Origin: Treponema sp.
GTDB lineage: Bacteria; Spirochaetota; Spirochaetia; Treponematales; Treponemataceae
Direction of reading: 5' to 3'
Length of the DNA: 8,847 nucleotides
Assembly (NCBI GenBank): GCA_003455655.1
Contig: DMQP01000237.1
Location: forward strand, 1 to 8,847
Shown: positions 1 through 6,436 of the stretch, in pieces
How the letters are laid out: every line of letters begins with the position of its first letter
Position numbering within the stretch: the first letter of the stretch is position 1
Position numbers and translations under genes: made by a program
The notes under the pieces: model-generated
The model's database searches: none
The model's input: the letters and a program-made list of their open reading frames with translations, nothing else
Told to the model about the DNA's origin: nothing

Positions 1-28
1 GGAGGGCAATCCTTGCAGGGGGCGTGAG

Positions 29-58
29 AGCCTGGTCTTAGTAGACTAGGCTTTTTTT
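29..58 (+). terminator. Rho-independent terminator of an upstream transcript
   Basis: A 9-bp stem (AGCCTGGTC pairing with GACTAGGCT, one G-T wobble) closes a 6-base loop TTAGTA and is followed directly by seven T residues and an AT-rich tail. This is the classic intrinsic terminator layout on the plus strand. It must end a transcript entering from left of the window. It also separates that transcript from the secretion operon, which therefore needs its own promoter between here and 246. Confidence 0.8.
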
Positions 59-88
59 ATTTTAAAGAAACACTTCTAAACTCTTAGT

Positions 89-160
89 TGCAAGGATTGA
101 AGCGAATGAGCGCGCGAAAGCGAAAAGGCGGCAAGGAAGCCGCCGACAGCGAAAGAGCCG
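89..160. repeat. GC-rich GCGAA-motif intergenic repeat with hairpin
   Basis: This stretch is much more GC-rich than its AT-rich surroundings. It contains GCGAA four times (starting at 102, 113, 119 and 149) and a perfect hairpin, GGCGGC (127-132), loop AAGGAA, GCCGCC (139-144). Read on the minus strand the hairpin is followed by TTTTCGCTTT, so it could act as a weak terminator in that direction. Its first 11 bases (89-99) are an exact inverted copy of 7-17. It looks like a dispersed intergenic repeat unit, but only one copy is visible here, so that status is inferred. Confidence 0.5.
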
Positions 161-195
161 ATATATTAAATTTATTTTCAAAAAAATTACCATAA
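106..195 (+). CDS. Candidate 29-aa basic small ORF inside the repeat
   Basis: An ATG at 106 opens a 29-codon frame ending in TAA at 193-195. AAGGA at 92-96 lies about 9 bases upstream and could serve as a ribosome binding site. The N-terminal half is very basic (Lys and Arg rich) and the C-terminal half is mixed. Most of it lies in the GCGAA repeat, whose composition alone generates Arg-, Lys- and Ala-rich frames. I recognise no family. It is more likely a chance frame in a repeat than a gene. Confidence 0.15.
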   Translation: MSARKRKGGKEAADSERADILNLFSKKLP

Positions 196-245
196 TTGCT
201 CATTTAGTGTACATTTTTGATTTGTCGCGTCTATATCATCTGTGT

Positions 246-2261
246 ATGGCACGAAAGAAATTCATTATATTTTTGGCAACCCTTGCTTGTCTTTTGATGA
301 GGCTTCCTTTAGCAAAAGCTGCATCAGCTACTGGCACGCTTGAAGGTTTTGAGTTTGTGGATCGCGAATATTCTGAACTGTTTTACATGCTCAGTTTGTA
401 TTCGGGAATTTCAATTTCTGCAGATGACACCGTTTCTGGACGAGCAACTTTCCGTTGTACGGCAAACGACTTTGAACAAGCCTTCGAACTTTTTTTACGA
501 TCGCAAAGACTGTATGTTGTTAAATCAGATTCTGTGTGGACAGTAACTCGTATTCTTTTTTCAAAATCACAAAATGACACTTCTCTTTGGCAAATGGATG
601 TAAGCGACATGACGCCTTCCCGTATTGTCGAAAAAATTGCTGTCTTTTTTGGATGCGACATTTCTTATGACCTTCTTCCCGACACACCAGTTTCACTTCA
701 TGCAGAGGGTAGTAGTGCAAAACAATTTCTTGCATCTTTGGTACGACAGTTAGGAACATCTTATTCACTTTCAGAAGATGCGGGTTTTCTTCGCATTGTA
801 AGAGAAGTTCCTCAGCAAAATCAAACAAGAAGTTCTTTTGCTTCAACAAGTTCAAACCATTTATGTAGTGTTACTGGTTCTGCAAAAGAAGATTGTTTTT
901 CTATTGACGCATCAAATGTTTCTGTGAGTGAAGTGCTTGAAAAACTTTTTCTACTTACTCAAAGTCAATTTGTTTTTGCTCCAGACATTCAAGAACAGAT
1001 TGCTCATCTTGTATGTAAAAATCTTTCCTTTGCTTCTATTATGAATCTTTTACATGATGAATATGGTATTCAAGATATTGTTCATGAAGATTTTCATTAC
1101 ATCGTCCGCGACGGTCAGTGGAAAGTGTATGATCTTTCTTTTCTTAGTTCTGAAAAATGTATTTCTCTTTTAAACAATCGTTTTGGTAAACTTGAAACGG
1201 TTTCGCTTCCAGGTTCTAAATCGTTTTTGTGTAAAACAACAGATTCTTTGCATGAACAAATTGTCGATTTTCTAACTTTATGTGACATATCTCTTCCTGT
1301 TCATACAGTCCAACTTCAGTACATTACGGTAAAAGATTTACTGCAGCATCTTCCGTCTGCAATTTCTGCAAGTGCAATTACTCAAACAACACAAGATACA
1401 GAATTTTTCTTTACAGGAAGTGATGCGGAGTATCAATTACTCAGTTCACTTTTGCAAACTTTAGACAGTCCTGTAAAACGAGTTCGTTATGATGTTCTTA
1501 TAATTCAATATCAGAATACAGATGATTTTTCGTGGGAACAATCACTGTCAGCAAATCGGTTAAAACTGAGTGATAAAACAGATGTGTCTGCGCTTTTGGG
1601 TTCTGTGCTTAGTTTGAATATGAATGTTGTTTCTGCATTCGGCTTAGATTTTGCTTCATCGCTTCAAAGTGCGCTCAACAAAAATTATGCTTCGGTCTTT
1701 GCGGATACAACATTGCATGGAGTAAGTGGCAGTACTATTTCATTTAAAAATACAAATACATATCGCTACAGAGATAACAACATTGACCCTGCAACAGGAA
1801 AACCAGTGTACACGGGCGTAACTCGTGAAATTGTTTCTGGACTTACGCTCGAAATTACGGGCTGGGTAAGCGGTGATGGAATGATAACTTCAACCATAAC
1901 AGCATCTGTTTCTCGACAAGGAGCTGACCTTTCTAAAAAGACAGGAAATCCTCCGCCTACAAGCGAAAAGTTAGTAACTACTCAAGTTCGTGCAAAAAGT
2001 GGAGAACCCATTATTTTAAGCGGTCTTGTTCAAGATGAAGCTTCTTCTTCAGAGCAAGGAGTTCCTTTACTTTCGCAAATTCCTGGACTGGGCATGCTAT
2101 TTAAATCACAGTCTTCTTCTAATGCCCGAACCGAAATGGTTATTTATCTTGTTCCACATTGGGAAGTCGATTCCACAACAGAAGATGATTCTATTCAAGA
2201 AAAATGGACTGTAAATCGCGTTATTAACGAATTAATTCCGGAGGTCTTAGATGAAAAATGA
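246..2261 (+). CDS. gspD: Type II secretion secretin GspD
   Basis: Outer-membrane secretin, 671 aa from the ATG at 246, forming the multimeric channel through which folded exoproteins leave. Residues 1-25 are a Sec signal peptide: basic MARKK, hydrophobic core, likely cleavage after AKA. A GTG at 207 would add 13 residues ahead of it and is less likely; neither start has a clear Shine-Dalgarno. Three similar N0/STN-like segments follow (about 36-101, 114-186, 217-289), then two secretin_N (KH-like) segments (about 293-350, 353-410) and the C-terminal secretin domain (about 411-638). The domain holds the signature VPLLSQIPGLGMLF (606-619) and the terminal strand TEMVIYLVP. The domain edges are by-eye estimates. 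The tail after 640 is acidic and could be where a pilotin binds, which is inference. It overlaps gspE by 11 bases. Confidence 0.93.
   Translation: MARKKFIIFLATLACLLMRLPLAKAASATGTLEGFEFVDREYSELFYMLSLYSGISISADDTVSGRATFRCTANDFEQAFELFLRSQRLYVVKSDSVWTVTRILFSKSQNDTSLWQMDVSDMTPSRIVEKIAVFFGCDISYDLLPDTPVSLHAEGSSAKQFLASLVRQLGTSYSLSEDAGFLRIVREVPQQNQTRSSFASTSSNHLCSVTGSAKEDCFSIDASNVSVSEVLEKLFLLTQSQFVFAPDIQEQIAHLVCKNLSFASIMNLLHDEYGIQDIVHEDFHYIVRDGQWKVYDLSFLSSEKCISLLNNRFGKLETVSLPGSKSFLCKTTDSLHEQIVDFLTLCDISLPVHTVQLQYITVKDLLQHLPSAISASAITQTTQDTEFFFTGSDAEYQLLSSLLQTLDSPVKRVRYDVLIIQYQNTDDFSWEQSLSANRLKLSDKTDVSALLGSVLSLNMNVVSAFGLDFASSLQSALNKNYASVFADTTLHGVSGSTISFKNTNTYRYRDNNIDPATGKPVYTGVTREIVSGLTLEITGWVSGDGMITSTITASVSRQGADLSKKTGNPPPTSEKLVTTQVRAKSGEPIILSGLVQDEASSSEQGVPLLSQIPGLGMLFKSQSSSNARTEMVIYLVPHWEVDSTTEDDSIQEKWTVNRVINELIPEVLDEK
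2240..2244 (+). promoter_or_regulatory. Ribosome binding site of gspE
   Basis: GGAGG lies 6 bases before the ATG at 2251 and inside the end of gspD. It fixes the gspE start and suggests translational coupling to the secretin gene. Confidence 0.7.
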
Positions 2262-3444
2262 ATTTGTGCTATCTCCCGCATTTTGTTTATTTAACAAAGT
2301 TCTTGTGCTTGTTCAAAGTTCAGAACAGATAGTCTTTGGCCTTGTTCAAGAAGATGCTGCTTTGTGCGAACGCTTGTGCAGATCTGTTAAAGTGTTTTTT
2401 GGAACATCATGTCCTGAAATAAAGTTTCGTTCTCTTGAACTTTCTGAATTTACAAAACAAATAAGCAAAATCTTTAAGTCAAATAATTCACAGCTTATTT
2501 CTAAAAACACAGAAGAAACTTTATCTGAACAATCAGAAAATGCTGCAGCTGCTTTACTTGACAGTCTTCTTGCTAACGCATGCGACATGAATGCAACAGA
2601 CATTCACATAGAAGGACTTTGCGTTCGCTTTAGAGTATGTGGTGTTCTTAAAGAATATGAACAACTTGAAAAAAACATTGCGCTCTTACTTATTCGTCGA
2701 ATTAAGATTCTTTCTAATTTGAATGTGGCAGAATGTCGTAAACCCCAAGATGGTCAGTTTTCTTTTTACGGATTAAATAATCATCCGGTATTTGTTCGAG
2801 TTTCTTTTGTTCCCTCTGTAAAAAAATCAAATGATGAAGTAGAAGAGTCTGTTGTTCTTCGATTGCTTGATGTGCACCGTATGCCTCTTGCACTTTCGTC
2901 TTTAGGTTTTAAACCTAAACAACTACTTGCTGTCAAGCAGATGTGCTCAATTCCTTTTGGACTTGTTCTTATTTGTGGAGCAACTGGTTCTGGAAAATCA
3001 ACAACTGCTGGTGCAATGCTTGAATATATGCACGCACATTCTGACGGAACAAAAAAACTGGTTAGTATAGAAGATCCTCCAGAGTATGTGCTTCCTGGAG
3101 TAACACAAATTGCAGTTCATTCTGAAACAGGGTTTGACTTTTGCGATGTACTTCGTTCTGTTTTTAGACAAGATCCTGATGTAATTATGATTGGTGAGGT
3201 TCGAGATCAGTCAACTGCGCAAACTGCAGTTCAAGCAGCCTTAACAGGACATTTGGTTTTGGCAACACTTCATACCGCAAGTGCTTCTCAGGCAGTTATG
3301 CGTTTGTGTGAATTTTCGGTTAATCGTTCTGTGGTGCAAGCGGTTCTTCGCGGAGTGATTGTTCAGCGTCTTGAGTCAGGTGTTCTTGCGGCAAGGGTTA
3401 GACAGTATCGGCAAACCTACAGGCGTCTTAAGGAGTGCTCATGA
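2251..3444 (+). CDS. gspE: Type II secretion assembly ATPase GspE (short form)
   Basis: Cytoplasmic hexameric ATPase that powers pseudopilus assembly, 397 aa. Visible motifs are ATDIHIE (115-121), AECRKPQDGQF (160-170), Walker A GATGSGKS (243-250), Asp box SIEDPPEY (272-279), Walker B DPDVIMIGEVRD (308-319) and His box ALTGHLVLATLHT (330-342). The Asp box reads PPEY where PVEY is usual, and Walker B has GEVRD for GEIRD; both are mild changes. Family members are usually near 500 aa. The N-terminal N1E domain, which docks on GspL in classical systems, seems absent, and residues 1-75 look N2E-like. The protein ends about 25 residues after VIVQRL, so the tetracysteine zinc domain (CM) is missing. 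The stop overlaps the gspF start as ATGA. Confidence 0.93.
   Translation: MKNEFVLSPAFCLFNKVLVLVQSSEQIVFGLVQEDAALCERLCRSVKVFFGTSCPEIKFRSLELSEFTKQISKIFKSNNSQLISKNTEETLSEQSENAAAALLDSLLANACDMNATDIHIEGLCVRFRVCGVLKEYEQLEKNIALLLIRRIKILSNLNVAECRKPQDGQFSFYGLNNHPVFVRVSFVPSVKKSNDEVEESVVLRLLDVHRMPLALSSLGFKPKQLLAVKQMCSIPFGLVLICGATGSGKSTTAGAMLEYMHAHSDGTKKLVSIEDPPEYVLPGVTQIAVHSETGFDFCDVLRSVFRQDPDVIMIGEVRDQSTAQTAVQAALTGHLVLATLHTASASQAVMRLCEFSVNRSVVQAVLRGVIVQRLESGVLAARVRQYRQTYRRLKECS
3430..3435 (+). promoter_or_regulatory. Ribosome binding site that decides the gspF start
   Basis: AAGGAG sits 5 bases before the ATG at 3441. An in-frame GTG at 3435 overlaps the site itself and so cannot be the start. The choice puts the gspF start in a 4-base ATGA overlap with the end of gspE. 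Confidence 0.7.
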
Positions 3445-4376
3445 AAACAAATGTTCTTTTTACCTTAACACAAGTTCTTTCTGAATTATTGTCTTCAGGA
3501 CTTGCTCTTTCTCATGCTTGTGACTCTTTGCTTAGTATGAAAGAAGTTGACGGAAAGTTAAGAAAAGCTACATCGTTTATACACGAAAAACTTCTGCAAG
3601 GTATTTCTGTTAGTGAAGCTTTTTTGCAATGTGAAATTCTTTCTGTTCCCCAGTGGTATGGAGGAGTTTTGTTTGCAGCTGAAAAATCAGGTTCTTTACA
3701 TAAAGCATTTTCTTTTTTACACGAAACAGAAAAAAATCGTGCTCTTAGCCGTGAAAAAATTATTAGTGCTCTTGCATATCCGCTCTTTGTGATGTTGCTT
3801 GCCTTGTCTGGAACTTTGTTTTTAGTTTTAACTGCGCCTTTGTATTTTCCCCTTGCAAGTGTTGACTCTTTTTATTCGGAAAGTTTTTTAAGCATAGTTC
3901 AGGCATTGCTGTTTTTTATTCCATCAGTTTTTGCTTTGTGCTTTTGGGTTTTTCATACTTTTTCTGTTGATGAACTGTTTCTTTCTTGTAACATTATTTT
4001 GTTTTTGCTTTCTGAAAAGTTGTCTTTGTTAGAAGCACTTGAATATACATTGTGTGTTTGCCGTAACGGTTCATCTGTTCAAAAAAAATTGTCGAATTCA
4101 CTAGAACTTTTAAAAGAAGGTTTTTCCGCAGCAAGTTCTCTAGAAAATCTTCATCCTGCAATAGGAATGTATCTTCGTGTTGCAGAAGAAACAGGTCGTG
4201 TAGACCTTGCCTTTGGTCATTTACAAAATGCACTTAGTTCAGCAAAAAAAAGAAAGCAAGAGTTTTGTCTTTCGCTTTTAGAACCACTTCTTATTTTGAT
4301 TGTTGGTTTGTATATAGCAATTCTGATTAAAGAAATTTTTCTTCCCGTGCTGTTTGCATGGAATATATATCAATAG
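3441..4376 (+). CDS. gspF: Type II secretion inner-membrane platform protein GspF
   Basis: Polytopic inner-membrane protein that couples GspE to pseudopilin assembly, 311 aa. It has the duplicated T2SSF layout. A first cytoplasmic helical domain (about 10-110) ends in the family-like stretch AAEKSGSLHKAF, then the pattern KIISALAYPLF. Membrane segments follow at about 111-132 and 150-172. A second copy (about 180-275) carries AEETGRVDLAFGHL, and a final membrane helix lies at about 279-303. Typical GspF proteins are near 400 aa. Here the N-terminal extension is missing and both cytoplasmic domains are compact. The start is set by AAGGAG at 3430-3435. Confidence 0.9.
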   Translation: MKTNVLFTLTQVLSELLSSGLALSHACDSLLSMKEVDGKLRKATSFIHEKLLQGISVSEAFLQCEILSVPQWYGGVLFAAEKSGSLHKAFSFLHETEKNRALSREKIISALAYPLFVMLLALSGTLFLVLTAPLYFPLASVDSFYSESFLSIVQALLFFIPSVFALCFWVFHTFSVDELFLSCNIILFLLSEKLSLLEALEYTLCVCRNGSSVQKKLSNSLELLKEGFSAASSLENLHPAIGMYLRVAEETGRVDLAFGHLQNALSSAKKRKQEFCLSLLEPLLILIVGLYIAILIKEIFLPVLFAWNIYQ

Positions 4377-4379
4377 GAG
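4374..4379 (+). promoter_or_regulatory. Ribosome binding site that decides the gspG start
   Basis: TAGGAG, formed from the gspF stop codon, lies 5 bases before the ATG at 4385. The longer in-frame ATG at 4358 would start inside gspF without a Shine-Dalgarno and would give an unlikely leader, so 4385 is preferred. Confidence 0.65.
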
Positions 4380-4384
4380 TTTAT

Positions 4385-4855
4385 ATGAATAAAAGGAGAA
4401 ACAAAAATGAAACATCAGAAAGTGGATTTACCTTTGTTGAAACACTTACGGTTCTTGCAATTGGTGCACTTCTTTCTGCAGGAATTGGTTTATCTGCGCT
4501 TAAAGCTATGGACTATGCGCGTACCGTTTCGACAAAACAAACAATTGCACAGTACAAGGCAGCGTTACAAGCCTACTATCTTGACTGCGGCAGCTTTCCC
4601 TCTTCATACCAGGGACTCTCTGCATTGTGGCAAAAACCGCATTTGCTTCCTATTCCCGACACTTGGAATGGGCCCTATGTCGACCGGTCAATCCAACAAG
4701 ACCCGTGGGGAAACCCATACATCTATGCGAGCGAAGGAAGTGCAGACTATCCCACTTCAGCGCCATCAGATCTTGCATACGTCATCTATTCATTTGGAGC
4801 AGACGGAGTAGAAGGAGGAAGTGGAAAGAATGAAGATATTTGTTCATGGAAATAA
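4385..4855 (+). CDS. gspG: Type II secretion major pseudopilin GspG
   Basis: Major subunit of the periplasmic pseudopilus, 156 aa. A short basic leader ends in Gly14, followed by the class III prepilin motif FTFVETL with Phe15 at +1 and Glu19 at +5. A hydrophobic helix runs to about residue 42. Family hallmarks follow: DCGSFPSSYQGLSAL (67-81), NGPYVDR (95-101), DPWGNPY (106-112) and SFGADGVEGG (136-145), ending in DICSW. The region 136-151 matches the calcium-binding loop of GspG. A prepilin peptidase (GspO) is needed to process it but is not encoded in this window. The coding region from about 4560 to 4830 is visibly richer in C-ending codons than its neighbours, which fits high expression. 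It overlaps the next gene by 26 bases. Confidence 0.95.
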   Translation: MNKRRNKNETSESGFTFVETLTVLAIGALLSAGIGLSALKAMDYARTVSTKQTIAQYKAALQAYYLDCGSFPSSYQGLSALWQKPHLLPIPDTWNGPYVDRSIQQDPWGNPYIYASEGSADYPTSAPSDLAYVIYSFGADGVEGGSGKNEDICSWK

Positions 4856-5012
4856 AAACGAGGGTTCTGTTTACACAATGACTTTGTGTACTCTTGCTGC
4901 TCTTTCGCTTCTTATGTTTTCATTTACCGCACTCATTAATTCCCAGTACCAGAAAGTAAGTCGGCAGTATGAGTCTTTTTATCAAGGAGATGAGGTTTAT
5001 GAAATTGATTGA
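4830..5012 (+). CDS. Tiny pseudopilin-like membrane protein (GspK/PilX-like N-terminus)
   Basis: Protein of 60 aa starting at the ATG at 4830, with GGAGG at 4814-4818 upstream; a GTG at 4821 is the alternative but lies only 2 bases from that site. A short basic leader (residues 1-12) ends in Glu-Gly, followed by a hydrophobic helix at about 13-37 and then a polar amphipathic tail containing SQYQKVSRQYESF. Gly12 followed by Ser13 looks like a prepilin peptidase site, and +5 is Met rather than Glu, as is tolerated in GspK and PilX minor pilins. The globular domain of a normal GspK (about 300 aa) is absent. The reading frame is bracketed by overlaps with gspG and the next gene, which supports it being real. 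The GspK assignment is tentative. Confidence 0.6.
   Translation: MKIFVHGNKNEGSVYTMTLCTLAALSLLMFSFTALINSQYQKVSRQYESFYQGDEVYEID
4984..4989 (+). promoter_or_regulatory. Ribosome binding site deciding the start at 4999
   Basis: AAGGAG is 9 bases before the ATG at 4999. An in-frame ATG at 4990 touches the site, and another at 4969 lies upstream of it. The choice matters because 4999 places Met exactly at the pseudopilin +1 position. Confidence 0.5.
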
Positions 5013-5337
5013 AGTGCTTTGTGCTTGTGCCCTTCTTGCTTTATGTGGAACAAGTTTTTTCTTTGTCGCTCAGTCCTGTGTTTGTGTTGGTAGCAAAACT
5101 GCTCAGATGCAAGAAGAACTTATGCATGATTCTTTTGTTGTAGGCGGAATAAAACGAGCTGTAATAAATGGAACTGTTTCTGAGTTTTTAACAACATGTC
5201 AACGCTTGTGGCCAAATGAAAGTATTTGTTTTTCTGTTGATTCAAGTGCTTATGGAAAAACACTGTATGTTTGTGAATGGACTTACTTAGGAAAGCGTAA
5301 GGGAATGCGCATAAATAAAGGAGGTGAAAGTGAGTAA
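4999..5337 (+). CDS. Pseudopilin-like protein without prepilin leader (GspI/GspJ-like)
   Basis: Protein of 112 aa that begins MKLIEVL and runs into a hydrophobic helix (about 6-25). This matches the mature pseudopilin start (usually F-T-L-I-E-V-L) with Glu at position 5, but the start Met sits where +1 should be. Longer in-frame starts (4990, 4969) only put Arg-Phe before it, with no Gly at -1. A helical stretch (about 33-65) follows, then a small domain with CFSVDSS and LYVCEWTYLG that looks like the beta part of a minor pseudopilin. It has eight Cys, most of them in or near the helix. Its position after gspG matches minor pseudopilins. An ordinary signal peptide is an alternative reading. 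It overlaps both neighbours (14 and 8 bases). Confidence 0.7.
   Translation: MKLIEVLCACALLALCGTSFFFVAQSCVCVGSKTAQMQEELMHDSFVVGGIKRAVINGTVSEFLTTCQRLWPNESICFSVDSSAYGKTLYVCEWTYLGKRKGMRINKGGESE
5318..5324 (+). promoter_or_regulatory. Strong ribosome binding site deciding the start at 5330
   Basis: AAGGAGG lies 5 bases before the GTG at 5330. An earlier in-frame GTG at 5324 is part of the site and is rejected. The 12-base run AGGAGGTGAAAG recurs exactly before the C11 peptidase gene (7359-7370), so both genes have near-ideal anti-16S pairing. Confidence 0.7.
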
Positions 5338-6436
5338 AAGACAAGTTGTAAGCCGCGATGATTATGAGCTGTATTCGATTAAAATGCCTTTTTTGCTTAG
5401 AAAAAAACAGAGAGAATCTTTTATTGCAAGACAGTTAGAAAAAATGCATCCTCGCTTTTCTACCGCTTGCAGTGTTGATTCAAAGATTGGTCTTTCTAAA
5501 AAAGGCTTAACTGCTTCTGTTGCAGTTATGGATACAGTCACTCTGGCAAAGTATAAATCGAAAACTTCTTCCCGTTTATTTCTTGAAGGAAATAAAAAAA
5601 GAACTGTGTTTAGTATGCATAATTCTTTTTTGTATAGCTTTACTGTTTGTTTTGCTCTTACACTTTTGTTTTTTTTATCTTATTTTGTTTTTAATTCTGT
5701 TAAGAAAAAGCCAGCTGTTATTGTTCCCCAAATTGAACACTATGAAAGTGAACCGCTTGAAAAAGATTTTTCTCTTTTTGCATTTTCTTCTGTGCTCGAG
5801 AAAATAAAAGTCAACTCTGGAATTGTTAGCAGCCTTTGTGTTGAACAAAACAAAATGTCACTTGAAGTAAGAAACTGTTTTCCAGAACAAATTCTTTCTT
5901 CTGACGTCGGCATAGAACCTTCTGTTTCGGAACTTGTGTATCGGCAAGACGAACCTATGTTTTCACTTTCGTGGAAACGCACTTATTTTACTGAACCAAA
6001 GCCTTTAGAAAATGCTTCTGTTTTGAGTCAACAATTACGCAATAGCCTAAAAGAAAAAAGTTTTATTCCTCAAAGCGAACTTATAAATGCTGTTGGAATG
6101 ACACTTTATGTTGACGAAAAAGATTTTTCTTTGTGTATGAACAGTCTTTCTGAATTCTGTTTGGAAAACAAACTTGATTTTAAGATGCTCTCATGCAAAA
6201 AAGAAAATAGTCAGGTAAATCTTTCGTTTGAATTAGTTCATTCGGAAACTGAATTAACAATTCACTCTCTGGTGGCGGCAAATAGTCATTTATTTGTTCC
6301 TCAGAAAAAAAATGAGATTCCTTCTTTGTATGTAAGTCCTCAGCGAAACTTTATTGGAAGTGTTTTGCAAAAAGACGGGCATCTTGTTCAGTTTTATTTA
6401 GATGAAGATGGTAAAATTAAAGGAGTGTATAAATGA
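5330..6436 (+). CDS. Single-pass inner-membrane protein, possible reduced GspL
   Basis: Protein of 368 aa with a GTG start. Residues 1-98 are cytoplasmic and basic, 99-122 form one strong membrane helix followed by KKK, and about 245 residues lie in the periplasm. The N-terminal pattern (MPFLLRKKQRESFIARQLEKMHP, then TASVAVMDTVTLAKY) recalls the part of the GspL cytoplasmic domain where a 'LP..R.......LE.QL...H' stretch precedes a strand and helix. The topology also fits GspL. The full actin-like GspL domain is not present. The periplasmic part has no motif I recognise and ends in DEDGKIKGVYK. Position after the minor pseudopilins also matches gspL. The assignment is tentative; a GspC- or PilN/PilO-like role is possible. 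It overlaps the next gene as ATGA. Confidence 0.75.
   Translation: MSKRQVVSRDDYELYSIKMPFLLRKKQRESFIARQLEKMHPRFSTACSVDSKIGLSKKGLTASVAVMDTVTLAKYKSKTSSRLFLEGNKKRTVFSMHNSFLYSFTVCFALTLLFFLSYFVFNSVKKKPAVIVPQIEHYESEPLEKDFSLFAFSSVLEKIKVNSGIVSSLCVEQNKMSLEVRNCFPEQILSSDVGIEPSVSELVYRQDEPMFSLSWKRTYFTEPKPLENASVLSQQLRNSLKEKSFIPQSELINAVGMTLYVDEKDFSLCMNSLSEFCLENKLDFKMLSCKKENSQVNLSFELVHSETELTIHSLVAANSHLFVPQKKNEIPSLYVSPQRNFIGSVLQKDGHLVQFYLDEDGKIKGVYK

Noticed and set aside
1..28. Tail of an rRNA, tRNA or protein gene at the left edge
   Set aside because: The sequence before the terminator does not match a tRNA 3' end or a 5S end that I recognise, and short open frames there are too small to support a gene call.
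207..245. Longer gspD from the GTG at 207
   Set aside because: The added 13 residues lie ahead of an ordinary Sec signal peptide that begins at the ATG at 246, and the GTG has no Shine-Dalgarno.
4821..4829. GTG at 4821 as start of the 60-aa protein
   Set aside because: It lies only 2 bases from the GGAGG site, too close for normal initiation. The ATG at 4830 is better placed.
4407..4833. Two plus-strand frames overlapping gspG (134 and 68 codons)
   Set aside because: They lie wholly or mostly within gspG, which has strong family motifs, and their products have no recognisable pattern. They are shadows, helped by the GC-richer codons there.
246..4855. Type IV pilus or competence pilus operon instead of T2SS
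   Set aside because: GspG has the T2SS-type DPWGNPY and calcium-loop motifs, and the D-E-F-G order is that of T2SS. No pilT, pilC-type or comE partners are seen.
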